From Salminus brasiliensis (lineage: Eukaryota > Chordata > Actinopteri > Characiformes > Bryconidae), in assembly GCF_030463535.1 (NCBI RefSeq), contig NC_132887.1, forward strand, positions 21,718,943 through 21,782,942: a DNA stretch of 64,000 nucleotides. Reading direction: 5' to 3'. Below the pieces are notes generated by a model that saw nothing but the letters and a program-made list of their open reading frames with translations, made no database searches and was not told where the DNA came from. Made by a program: the position numbers and the translations under genes. Below, one piece after another: positions 11,965 to 25,100 of this stretch; position 1 is the stretch's first letter, and each line of letters opens with the position of its first letter.

Positions 11965-13053
11965 CATTTGTAATAATTATTATACTTTTTTAAAATATAG
12001 TCTTGGGATTAGATGAAGATCTGATCACTATTCAGCTCAAAATGTATGCAGAAATACTAAAATGTGAAGGACTGTGTATGCTAAAGAGGAATTCCACAGG
12101 TTTTTTGTTTTAAAAAAAAAAAAAAGTAAAAGGATAACTTGCTTGTCCAGCAGTAAAGAAAGTCCTTCAGGGCTGGGTTTACCAAAAGCCTTTTGGTGCT
12201 CAGTACAAATATCAGCTTTAAATGGTAAAGTGAGCATTACACTAGACTGTTTAGCAGTTAACCGCATGTTTAATGCCTATAAAATCTTCTGGTTAAAAAC
12301 ATAGACACAGAAGACACATCTATATTAACTGGTGGTTTTTGGTTAGCCCTTTTCTTAACCCCTATTTTTTATCGCCACCACAAAAAAAAAGTCATTAAGT
12401 TTCTCTAAAACTATCATTTCACACCAAATGACTCTAACCGGATTTCTTTGGGAAGTCTGAATTCTGCTTGAAAGGCTGGTGGAATGGAGTACACTGCAGG
12501 TTCTTCGGATTACTGCACTACTTCAACCAGCGGACGAAATCCGAAACCTTCAGCACATACGTCTTTGAGAAAGCTGCATTTAGAATTGTTTGGGGCAGGT
12601 GCTGGTGAGGAGCCATTAAGGAGGGCTGCTGTCTTCTGAGGCTGTGCCTGCTGAGAGATGCATGAGGGCAACAGCTCCAGTCCAGCATCAGTAATATGAG
12701 ACGGGAGCACATAAGGAGCCAATACCCCAGAAATTATGTCTGTAGAACGAGGATAAAAAAGAACAGACAGAGAGCTAGAAGTGCTGACAACAAAATAGAG
12801 GCATTGGAGGAGCGCAAGAGCACCAAGAACACGTCAAGGTTGTTGTTGCAGTCAACATTTCACCAAAATACACGAGAATACCATATCTGCAGGCAATTTG
12901 GAGAACTGAACTAGCTAGAATATGACAAAGCAGCACAAATAGAGACAAATAGAGTGATTTTTCTTTATGTAATCATTCATTATGAAAATCCTACCTGAAG
13001 AACATGCTTGAGCACATTATTAATTTATATTTGCATATATATTTATAGTAGTG

Positions 13054-13087
<34 letters not shown>
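11965..13087. other. Intergenic, no gene seen
   Basis: Unremarkable DNA; (AT)n at 13058-13089. Short open frames at 12510-12910 have no family resemblance and no splice context. Confidence 0.5.
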
Positions 13088-13090
<3 letters not shown>

Positions 13091-13270
13091 TCTGGAACAG
13101 TGGAAACGAGTTCCTTGGAGTCACAAATCTCGCTTCTCTATCTGACAGTCTAGCAGTCTAATGGCCGAGTCTGGAGAATGCTGGAGAAAGTTTGGTAGAG
13201 GAGGGATAACGCTATGGGGTTGTTCTCAGAATGGTTCTGGTGGCTTTTCCAGGCAAACAGGGTTATGCAA
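13088..13270 (+). mobile_element. Tc1-like transposase remnant (catalytic core)
   Basis: Codons resembling EQWKR-PWS--SRFS, followed by FGRGGITLWGC, align with the Tc1 catalytic core (family pattern VLWSDESRFS then GGGGIMVWGCF). The catalytic Asp position reads His, and frameshifts are present: a fossil. Confidence 0.65.
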
Positions 13271-16200
13271 ATAATGTTAACAAACTGGGCTGGGCCCGTT
13301 TTTCACAGTGTGGTTAGCTAACTAACCACATAACCATTCAGATAGAAGGTGTGATGGCTTAGGGACTTGCTGATATGTGACCTTTGTGCTGCAAGATCCA
13401 GGGTTTGTATTTTATGTATTTTTATAAATATACTTTATACTTCCAGTACAGAAATTGGTGCAAGCAAGTACAAGGATAGTTGTCCCAAGTGCATTGATCA
13501 TTAGTGTGGTGACAAGTACACTTTAATGTACTGTAGTCTAATAAATTTGGCATTCTTCAGTCAGTCACAGCCCTCATCCAACGTCGCTACTGCAATGTTA
13601 GCACAGCCCCCTTGCTAGGCTCACCCAACAGTGGCATCGTAACATTAGCCTGGCCCAGCTCGCTTAGTGGAAGCTAGCATTACATTTGCGAGGCCAAGAG
13701 CAAATTGCAGGGTTTCTGTATTACAAGACAATTTGTAACAGCAGTGCTGGACTTCGTTCATGATTTTGCTATTTGCTATATTGTTCATTATTTAGCTATC
13801 CATTAGCATAGTGCTAACTGCATGCCGAAGTCATCATACACTCACATCAAACCCCACTGAGTTAGTTTCACACAGACTTGTTTTAAGTGGATTCCAACAT
13901 TATTTGGCATGCTACATCTATAAAATTGCACTCTGGGCATAGTTTAAGACAAGTGTGGTTTATGCAATGCTAACGGACGAATTACGACTTCAGCAAGTTA
14001 GCCAACATTAGCTAGCTACAGTATCCTAGAAGCTGTAGTTCAAGACTAAATAGCTGCCATATAATCATTACGAGACGCCATGCAATTCATGCAAGTCATA
14101 TTTGTGTAAAATCTTGTAATATTAATCTACTGTATCTCTAAGTATCTCTAAGCTTGTCTAAAAATGCATGTGGTGGCTCAAAGCACACCTACTGCAGGGG
14201 GAGCCCAGGAGCGAGAAAGGACAATTCTCGCATACTGCTGCTTTAATGGGGATGAACTTTCGGGATGAATAATTCCATCATTGAGTAATTCAGAGAGATT
14301 AGATGTGAAATGCTTTGTTCCAGAGAAACTTACCAACTCCTCCTTACAGAAATCTTATGTAATATATAATATATATTGGTGATAATATATAAGTATTATT
14401 GGTTATGCTTTGGTCAGTGTACTAATTTTCTCTGCAGGAATCTCTATGCCCTGAATTTGTTTTAAAAATGATTCTACCATTAAACAACGTCTCAGGCTTC
14501 AGGCAGGGTGTATGTTTCCATTTCCATGTAAATGATTTACGTGAGGTAGCTTTAGAGGCAATGAATCCTTCAGACATCTGGTTCTTATCACCTCAGTTCT
14601 GGCTCGGTAGGATTCTCAAGGTTTAAGCATTCCTCATCAAACCACATTAAGTGTGTTTGTTTACGTCTTATCCTTTTACTTATACAGGAATATTGAAATA
14701 TCGGTGGAATTCCATTATGAGTGCTGAGTAGTTTATTGAACTGCAGGGGAACTTCATAGTACATCCAGCATTTATCAGCATAGCAACACATGAAGTGTTT
14801 TAGCTGCTGAGGTGTGACCGATCAAACAATAAACACAAAAAATGAATCAGTGACTAAACTGATTCCTCTCTTCATAAATTTAGGAGTAGAAACAGGAATC
14901 TTTATGAAGTGAACATACTCCGGAACATGCATGCATATACCATAATCAGTATATGTAACTGATTAAAACGTATTTATTTAGGGCTTCAAGTCATCACTAC
15001 AACCCAAGGATCACTGGGTCGTGCTGGGTCATGCTGCCTGCCAGTCTGATTGGCCTTTTCCTCCCTACATCACCTCAGTGTGATGCTGGCCACCACACTG
15101 CATCAGACCTGGGTACATGTGTGGGAACATGTGATCAGGTACGAGTGGGTTGCATAATTATAATAATCTAAAAATAGGGATGTAAATTGGGTAAGAATTC
15201 AAATAAAAAAATAAATCAAGTCAAAGTCGAGTCGAGTCAAAGTGTCACTAGTTACTCCACACCATACTAACGTTTTCACACCCCACTAATATGCGTCAAT
15301 AACACTTTGATTTATTAACACAACAGTTTGATTTATTAAGACTCACAACAGAAAGACACTAAAGATGCACTGAAGACAGACGTGCTTTAATTCTTCACAA
15401 AAGAACATGTAACCAATGTGATGTCAAACTAAATTTCAGATTCAGCTACATAATACATTAAAGGTGTAATGATATACAAAATTGTTCACAACTAGCAATC
15501 ATATCAGGGACACCACTGGATGTCCATTCCCTATATGCACAATTTCCTACTATAGAAACACCCAAGGCAAAGTTTGTGTAGTGTGAGCAGTATGTTTTTA
15601 CAGGGCACAGCTCATTTCAGGAAATACTATCACTCAGTAAGTGGAAACTCAGTAACGCGCAGCAGGTCCACTGATCTATTCACCCTTACCCGGCATATAA
15701 TGCAGATATGAAATAGAAATACAATCACCAACCCTCCACCTGAAGATCTACACCTGCATGTTTCACCGCCAAACTAAATCTAACACACTTTATTCAGTTA
15801 ATCAAGGACTTCTCAAAGCAATAATCAGACAGATTAATAAGGGGGTAGGGGGTCGATTAGGATAATAGATAAAGGGCTGCAGGTAGACAGCTTCCCAGGA
15901 GAAGGGTTGGTGACCAATTCTTTAGAAAACTGACACGTTTGGGACTTGAGGTACTTCAGGACAGGAGGTTGGAGACCTGTGGATTACAGGAATGCTCCAA
16001 ATACTTTTAACCTAATCTCAATCTGCTGCATCTGTAGCCTGTGGTCAATTATTACTGACAATAATTTCAATGCATTTTCTTGTACTAACACAGAAAACCT
16101 GACGTGCTCATTAAAGAAGCCAGGGGGAAGTTGCTGTATTCATACAGTAATCATATTTTGTATCATTAAAAAAAATAAGAGTTGAACGGATCAACAAAGG

Positions 16201-16800
16201 AAGCTGTACATTTTGTTTCATTGGTTATTTTAGAGATTGCCTGTTTTGTCAGGGGGAAGAATTTGTGGTTAAACATTAAAAGGTACAAGAAAATCTCAGG
16301 GAGAGCAAAATGAACCAGAGCAGTGTTGCTCCAGTGTTAGGAAGTGGAATGACGCATCATAAGAACACCTCAGGCAACAAAAATGTTCATGTCTTTCTTG
16401 TCATAAGGCCTGTATTGTTTTAATGACTGTAATTTTTAAAACATTGTTACACAGGTCATATATTTCAAACTAACTTGTATTATGAATATTCATAACGTTA
16501 CTGTTACATTTTCCACTTTTTGACATAATATCTTTTACATTGTGTCAAAATGTCATGATGAATTGACCAATGAAAATGACTTTTGATGAAAATGAAAAGG
16601 GTTTTTCTTTCTCCTATTAAGCAATCATTTTAGAGCTACAAGGTTTTTGTCTGAAATTAATATTTAATTTTGAGTCAATGGTTCTTGTCCAAGTAGAAGA
16701 AAATGTCTAAATTATTGTCTGTGGGGACTGAACTGGATCCCCCCCCCCAAAAAAAAAACATTTATCCGATCCAGCGTTAGATCTCCACGTGGCATTTGTA
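13271..16800. other. Intergenic, no gene seen
   Basis: Repeat debris, including a segment near 14190-14250 (CTGCAGGGGGAGCCCAGGAG) related to one near 51645-51665. No exon or RNA gene was recognised. The stretch just left of ivd (15900-16780) is also empty. Confidence 0.5.
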
Positions 16801-16804
16801 GCTT

Positions 16805-16810
16805 TTTATT
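16805..16810 (-). terminator. ivd: ivd polyadenylation signal
   Basis: AATAAA on the minus strand about 60 nt past the ivd stop codon. This is the first canonical signal met and implies a very short 3' UTR. Whether it is used is inferred. Confidence 0.6.
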
Positions 16811-16867
16811 AGAAGAGTAGGACTTCGTGTAAGGCATTGACAAACAGCTTGCCATTTGGTTGTGGTC

Positions 16868-17001
16868 CTATTTGAACATGGTGTTGAAAGCCCTGCCAAT
16901 GACCATCCTTCGAACCTCGCTGGTGCCGGCGCCGATCTCATAGAGCTTAGCGTCCCTGAGGAAACGGCCCATTGGGTAGTCATTAATGTAACCATTTCCA
17001 C
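16868..17001 (-). CDS. ivd: ivd coding exon 12 and stop
   Basis: 134 nt, [40 protein letters not shown], then MFK and TAG at 16870-16868. Acceptor ACCTACAG. It completes signature 2 and the C terminus, similar in length to mammalian IVD. Confidence 0.97.
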
Positions 17002-17468
17002 CTGTAGGTACAAACACAATCAGGATCATGGAATAAAGAACTAGGCAAGTACAACCCTGCACTTTCTGTAGTGGGGGAGGGGGGGGGCAGTGGAGGGAGG
17101 ATTGGGTGGTTGAGTCTACTTGGCTAGACCTAATTGCCAAAGGGCATGTTTCTCCACAGAACAGTCACTTTAACTACCCCCTTTGTTCCCTTATTAAATA
17201 TTTTATATACAGAGCATTTCAGTGTTTAGTTACGTAGTTTATTGTAAGAATTTCTTTTCCCATGAACATTTGATTTAGTCAGAACTTTAAAAAGCTATGG
17301 TGTAATCAGCCAATCAAAAGTCGAACTACTACTAGTAGTACTACTACTACTACTACTACTACTAATAATAATATCATAATGTTTAATTGTGTTTATTGTG
17401 TTTGATCATTTATAGATGGTTCCTAATTCTGCCAGTGACCAAGTGCGGGTCCCCCCCCAAAAAAACAA

Positions 17469-17501
<33 letters not shown>

Positions 17502-19089
17502 ACCTTTCTACCTGGAGAGCTAAGAACTAAGAACTATCTGGAGAGCTACCTTTCTGCAGTTGTTGGCTCTAATCCAATCCCACACACCCCATTTAGCCAA
17601 TCAAAGACTTAAAAAAGCAGTAAGTTGGATCAGGTAGGGCAGATTAGGTTTGGATCCAAAGACTGTGGAAAGGTAGCTCTCCAGGGGCAGGTTTAAAGAC
17701 CACTATAGAACAAGTTAAGTCATCTCAACTTATCGTCATACTTTTTATAGGCATGATATCGGTTTGCAGCACTGGGAGCGTTTAACCAGAGCTGCTCAAC
17801 GACTGCATTTCTACACAGTGGGATTCAATTCACAAGTGCAGTATTAATGCAGAATCAGATCACCCAACATGCTTAAAAGTTCAGGTATGTTCATGTGTGG
17901 CAATCTTAGAGACTTGCTCTGATTTTCATTGCAATTATTTAATGAATTATTATTTTTTAAAATAAACTTTTACGTTTTCTTGGGTGATGCTGCAGCAGTC
18001 TGCTTTCAACAAATGAGCACATGTGTAGCCACTGATGCAGCTCGTTATGTATGTATTCATAAAGTCATTCTTAACCAAGGCTGCATTTGCGGTAGTAGTC
18101 CCTGGTGAACCCTAAAGCTGGAAAGAATAGCTACTGTCTGCAGAAAACCCACCGACCTGGAAAGTACACAAAGAGATATGCTTTACACTTCCTGCAGCGC
18201 ACACTGCCAGACACTCACCCAGGCACTGAATTCCGTCCAAGGCAACTTGAGTCGCGTTCTCAGCACAATAAAGGATTACCCCAGCACAGTCCTACAACAA
18301 CACCACAAATCAATACCGCCGCTACGGAACCTGGAACTGCTGCATGCTTCCAGTTCAGGGGCGAAATAATGATTTGCAAACAAAGTAGTCAAAGAGGGAC
18401 AATTGTTTTAAATGCACTCACCATGCCGCTGAAGTGGCCTTTGTCGCAAGCCCGGGCAACGTTGTATACATACTGACGACATGAACTAAGCCGCGTGTAC
18501 ATGTCAGCCATTTTTCCCTGCATCAGCTAGAGGATATATAGAAAGGATAAGCATTATTATCCAAGCTCATGTTTAATAGAGAGGGGAAAAAGGTTCTCTA
18601 TCCCGGGGGGAGGGGAATCTATGCACTGTAACATGTTTTTTTTTTTTCTCTCTAATGCACTGGATTCAACACATCAGCTCTTCGCAAAGCCCTTCGTGAA
18701 CTGAATCAGGTGTGTTAAAGCCAGGATAACACTGTACAGTCCACTGGTCGCAGAAGACTATAAAAGGAAATCCACTGATTAAACCCTTAAAGCACTTTCT
18801 GTACCTTCATCTTTGTTTTGTAAGTCATTTTAGTTCTTTCTGTAAAGAAAAAAAAAGGAGAACATGTTCTTTCTCACATAATTCCAAAGGGCTACAGCAA
18901 AAAGGAAGTGTGGAGTACTTTGGCTGCTATTGTAAATGTCATTATTAGCCCTAATTAGCAGCTGGATGTCAAAAGTCAACAGAATATTCTTCTGTGCTTC
19001 GGATATTCTTAATGCGTCTTAACCATGCCTACAAAATTGCTGCTGCTGGACATAGCCAACCAGCCCCTACCCAACTTCACTATTACAAG

Positions 19090-19155
<66 letters not shown>

Positions 19156-22100
19156 GAATTAATTAATAAACTGCCAAGTTGCTTGAATATACAAAGCAAT
19201 TTTAGTCCCATCAGTTAACTGCCGATGTTCCCAAATCAGGTAATACTATTCAAACTGTAAAGCTCAGGGTAACTCAGGGTTATCTGAATCCTTCCGTTAA
19301 TTTCACTTTCACTCAAGCCTGAAGTGGGATGGGATGGGGGTTAACATTTTGCCATCTGTAGTATACAAAAATAATGGCATACATTATATAGTAGGCCTAT
19401 ATTATTAAAAACCTGAAATGTAGTATTAAAGCCCATTATACTTGAGTACTTGGTTAACCATTCAAGGGTGAAACACATCTTAATTTACATTTAATAAATT
19501 AATAATTAAATGATGTCACCAAAAAAAACCTAAACAAAACAATAATAAAAACAAGAATACTTTAACGTTTCAAGCTAATAAACTAATTAATTTTATTTAA
19601 TTTAATTAATTAATTTTAGCTAATTAGCTTAAATGATAAGAGCTGTAACTACAATACAAGGAAAAAACATACCAAAAAATCTGAAATTATTTAAGTCAAT
19701 TCTTGATACTATACTCATTTTAATTACATACACAATATATTGTAATGTTGACAAATCAAGACAATGTTTATTTAGAAATAACTTACCAGCAAAGAGAAGC
19801 ATAACTGGGTCACAAGCCACACACGGTCATACTTTCCATTTTACACTAGTGATTACACTTATACAAATGATTTTTATACAAATGGTTTAGGACTCCCCAT
19901 ATCACATGAGAATGAAGTGCTTCCATGGTGACGCTAGCATATGCTTCCTCCAAGATCCGAGAAGCCAGCCAACAGTTTCATTTTTCAATTGCTGCTACAC
20001 AACGTCACTGGACAGCTTAACACACTTGAAGGACAGGACTAACTGGCATCACTGGGGATCTACCTGTGCTGCTATTTTAAAGGTTCCAGATCATGCACAT
20101 TGCGCTTACATGGAAAAGTCAGACTTGAATGTTGCACTCGACCGCATTGTCCTTAGGTTTCAGAAAATGCATACAGACAATTACTTTCTACATTCTCCAA
20201 CAACAACAACAAAAAAAGAATGTAGAAAGACTGAATGCAGGTGGTGTAACACCAAGTTAGAGATTTATACAAGATATCTTCAAAGATGGGCTGTGTGAAT
20301 ATTTTACAATCAAATAAAAAGCTAGACAATAAAGCTAGACCCTTTTCTGTAGCATTCTTCACAATACCATTAGCAACAGCTAAATACTCTTTGCCATGGT
20401 TGACAAACATTCAAGCCTACATATATATCCCCTGAATTAGTATCAGTTAGCAGAGGTCATCAAGGTGCACAAAAGTCAAGTTGTTGAGCCTCTCTTACAA
20501 AATAAATACCTAGAAGCAAATTACAAGCAATAGTGACTGAAAAATCACTAAGAAACGTTAATGAAACTTCCAGAAATATCCATGTACATACATTTCATAC
20601 AGAATTCTAGCCTCATCATAGTAACGAGACAGCTCTTATTGATATTCGTTAAATATACCTGTTCTACCACTCCTGTGTCAATGCTGCCGTTGACATCATT
20701 AACTATTAAAGATTTAGATTTAGACTTGTGAACTAGTTTGGAATCCCCAGTCCTAAAATGGTTCTTTTCATATCTGCCAGGCAGGAACTAATCTGTCGAA
20801 ACAGAAAATCATGTCTCTGATAGTGTGCCATTGACCTTTGGTGTCCCCCAAGGTTTGATCCCTGAGCTGCTCTTATTTTATTTAAATAAGCTTCCTCTGG
20901 GCTCATTCCTACAAGACTACTGGATATCTTATCACAGCCATGTAGACAATACTCAGATTTATGGTGGCCCTCTTCACCTTATCCTCTCCAGTCCCCTTGA
21001 CTCACTTTGTAAGTGTACTGAGCACATCACTAACTGAATAAGAAAACAAAACATTGCAGTCAAATAAAGATAAAACAGATTATTTTACACATAAGAAGAA
21101 CAGACTAGCTGCCTATCTGGATTCGAGAGCCCTCAAGTCTAAAGAACTAGCGGGTAACCTTGGCATACTAAAACTATATAAACAATCAACAACACTGCTA
21201 ATGTTGAATAACTGTTCCAGCCCTCATTTGAACAGAGCTATCAAAACCAGGTTTGCACATATTTCCCAGACAATACACGTTATATTAATGCAACTACAAA
21301 ACACTGTGAACCATTGTTATGGACATTTCTGAGAAATCAGATATGTGGCCATCTCAGGCTGACTATTGTATCTGATGTTAGGTCGGTATCCAGTGAAAAA
21401 ACACATGCTGGCACATCATTCGCTGAGGAGAAGAAAAAAAAAAAAACTATAGACGATGGCAGGTTTACAGTCCAATGCTGTACCTATTAATTCTAGGAAG
21501 TCATCAGCTCATTCGAAGAGGCAACACAGCCAACACAAAATCTATCTCAGCCATTCTGGATAACAAAACATCTGGATAATAAAATATCCCTCTTGTGCAA
21601 CACCACAGCTGTCACCTAAAACAGTACAGCCCCTAATCTAAAAAATAAAAAATTAGGTAAAATTCACAAAATCAGAGGAGATCTCCATTCATAAAAATTC
21701 AACAACTGACACCTCATATCATATGGTATCAATTAAAATGCAAATCACTTGCCCTCAGCGTATAAAATGAAGCATTTCTGATGATAAATTGCTAAATCCA
21801 ACTCACCTGGAAGAGGCCGATCTTTTGTCCAAATGCTTCTCGCATATGCAGATAGGGAATAGCGTGATCCAACACAGCTTGCATAATGCTGTTAAAAAAA
21901 TAAATAAATAAATAAAAAGCCCAGAATAATGATCCACAGTCTACTCAACAGAACACAAGAGTCTGTTCTAATGCAAGTCAACAGTGCAAACATTACCCTA
22001 TAGGTCCAGCTGAGAGCACTAGTCTCTCCAGGTCCAATCCGCTCATCAGCACGTACACACCTTTGTTCAGTGGGCCCAAGATGTTCTCCTCTGAAATCAG

Positions 22101-25100
22101 CAATGAACTTTATACACAAAGACGTACAGCAGCAGACGTACCAGAAGTACAAGGCTCACAGGAGCAATTCCACTTTGTCAAAAGCACTTCACTGCCATCA
22201 TTTGCCTTGACACACACACCTGGAACCTTGCAGTCCTCAAAGATTAGCTCACAAGTGTTCGAGCCCCTCATTCCCAACTTATCCAGCTTCTGTGCAGTGC
22301 TAAATCCGGGCATTCCCTTTGAGAAACATTTAACAAGGTAAACATTCAAAAAAGACATCATTGCTGGGAGTTACGGAGAGCCTCCCAAGCAAAAACAAGA
22401 CGATTTCATGAGAAGTAGGTCGGGGTTAAAGCCATATCTCACTAACCTTTTCTATAATGAAAGCAGAGATGCCGCGGGCAGCTGCCTCAGGGCTTGTCTT
22501 TGCATACACGATGAGCACGTCTGCATCTGGCCCGTTCGTAATCCAGAACTTATTACCATTCAGCACATAGTGGTCACCTAAAAGGGCACAGCAGTATCAA
22601 AGCTAAAGAAGGGGGGGTATATGAGGCAGCCCATCAGGGGCACAAAAGCGGCAAGAGGTTTAAAAGCTACAGTGATGAGAAACAATTCCTGAAAGGTTTA
22701 GTCATGCATTCATAATCATATCTATGCAGAAACTGGAATTAAACCATTAAACTAATAGTTCAGCAAAAAAATCTAATTTACATACTTTTTTCTTACGCCC
22801 AAAGCAGCCAGGCTGCCAAGACACGTTTGCTGTCTGAAGGGTGGTTCTTCAGTTTTGCACTGGAGCTAAAAGGTTAATACTGCTAAAACGAAAGGAAAGC
22901 TTTTACGCACTAATTAGCATTTTGTGCTGCTTATGTGGTGTCTGAGTCCCAGTGTGGCATACTGTTATCTGTAGAAATGGACAGAGGTACAGAACTGAAA
23001 GCCCAACAGCCCCACATCATGCGGTATGAGTCTCGACGCTACATAATGCCATAAGGTAGCTACATCAGCTCATAGCTCCAGTAGGTAATAAATGAGCTCC
23101 ATAGCATCATAACCACAGTGTCATAAAGCAGGTATATAGGCTCATGATCCAAGTTCAAGTAGCGTCATTAAGCGCTAGGTTAAGCACGTCATAAAGCAAC
23201 TACATTAGGCTCATAACCAATCATTCGTCATAAAGCAACTAGGCTTAAACCTCATTAACGCCCCCCCTCTCTATAAATTACCTAAATTTGGCAAGCTTGC
23301 CTCATGAAGCAGCTACATGAGCCTCATAACCACACTAGTCCATTAAGTAGCAATATTAGGCTAATAGCTCCAGTATGTCATAAAACAGTAGTATTAGAGT
23401 CATAACCCCAATACATCATAGAGCAGCTCCATTAACATTGTACCTCCAGTATGTCATTAAGCAGCTCCATCAGCAGCGCATACCTTAGGCATGTAGGCAT
23501 GTCATAAAGCAGCTACATCAGCAGCTCATACCTCAGGTATGTCATTAAGCAGCTACATCAGCAGCGCATACTTCAGGCATGTCATAAAGCAGCTACATTA
23601 GCAGCTCATACCTCAGGTGTGTCATAAAGCAGCTCCATCAGCAGCTCAAACCTCAGGTATGTGATAAAGCAGCTACATCAGCAACTCATACCTTAGGTAT
23701 GTCATGAATCAGCTTCATCAGCAGCTCATACCTCAGGCATGTCATAAAGCAGCTACATCAGCAGCTCATAAAGCAGTTCCATCAGCTCATATCCCAGGTA
23801 TGTCATAAAGCAGCTCCATCAGCAGCGCAAACCTCAGGCATGTCATAAAGCAGCTCCATCAGCTCATATCCCAGGTATGTCATAAAGCAGCTACATCAGC
23901 TTATAACTCAGGTATGTCATAAATCAGCTGCATCAGCAGCTCATAACTCAGGTATGTCATAAAGCAGCTACATCAGCAGCTCATATCCCAAGTATGTCAT
24001 AGATCAGCTACATCAGCATGTCATAAAGCAGCTCCATCAGCTTATACCTCAGGAATGTCATAAATCAGCTACATCAGCAGCTCATACCTAAGGTTTGTCA
24101 TAAAGCAGCTCCATCAGCAGCTCATATCTCAGGTATGTCATAAAGCAGCTCCAACAGCTTATACCTCAAGTATGTCATAGATCAGCTACATCAGCATGTC
24201 ATAAAGCAGCTCCATCAACGTATACCTCAGGTATGTTATAAATCAGCTCCATCAGCAGCTCATACCTCAGGTATGTTATAAATCAGCTCCATCAGCAGCT
24301 CATACCTCAGGTATGTTATAAATCAGCTACATCAGCAGCTCATATCCCAAGTATGTCATAGATCAGCTACATCAGCATGTCATAAAGCAGCTCCATCAGC
24401 TTATACCTCAGGAATGTCATAAATCAGCTACATCAGCAGCTCATACCTAAGGTTTGTCATAAAGCAGCTCCATCAGCAGCTCATATCTCAGGTATGTCAT
24501 AAAGCAGCTCCAACAGCTTATACCTCAAGTATGTCATAGATCAGCTACATCAGCATGTCATAAAGCAGCTCCATCAACGTATACCTCAGGTATGTCATAA
24601 ATCAGCTCCATCAGCAGCTCATACCTCAGGTATGTCATAAATCAGCTCCATCAGCAGCTCATACCTCAGGTATGTCATAAATCAGCTCCATCAGCAGCTC
24701 ATACCTCAGGTATGTCATAAATCAGCTCCATCAGCAGCTCATACCTAAGGTGTGTCAAAAAGAAGCTCCATCAGCTCATATCTCAGGTATGTCATAAAGC
24801 GGCTCCATCAGCAGCTCATACCTCAGGTGCGTCATAAAGCAGCTCCATCAGCTCATATCTCAGGTATGTCATAAAGCGGCTCCATCAGCAGCTCATACCT
24901 CAGGGGTGTCATAAAGCAGCTCCATCAGCAGCTCATACCTCAGGTATGTCATAGAGCAGCTCCATCAGCTCATATCTCAGGTATGTCACAGAGCAGCTCC
25001 ATCAGCAGCTCATATCTCAGGTATGTCATAAATCAACTACATCAGCAGCTCATACCTAAGGTATGTCATAGATCAGCGACATCAGCATGTCATAAAGCAG

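Larger units (their letters stand above)
18527..21806 (-). other. ivd: ivd intron 9 with AT run and LINE fragment
   Basis: Intron between exons 9 and 10. It holds a 61-bp (AT)n run (19092-19152) and the LINE fragment listed separately; otherwise AT-rich and featureless. Confidence 0.8.

Noticed and set aside
20700-21420. Active LINE
   Set aside because: The YADD catalytic motif is changed to HVDN, frames are broken and the ends are missing.
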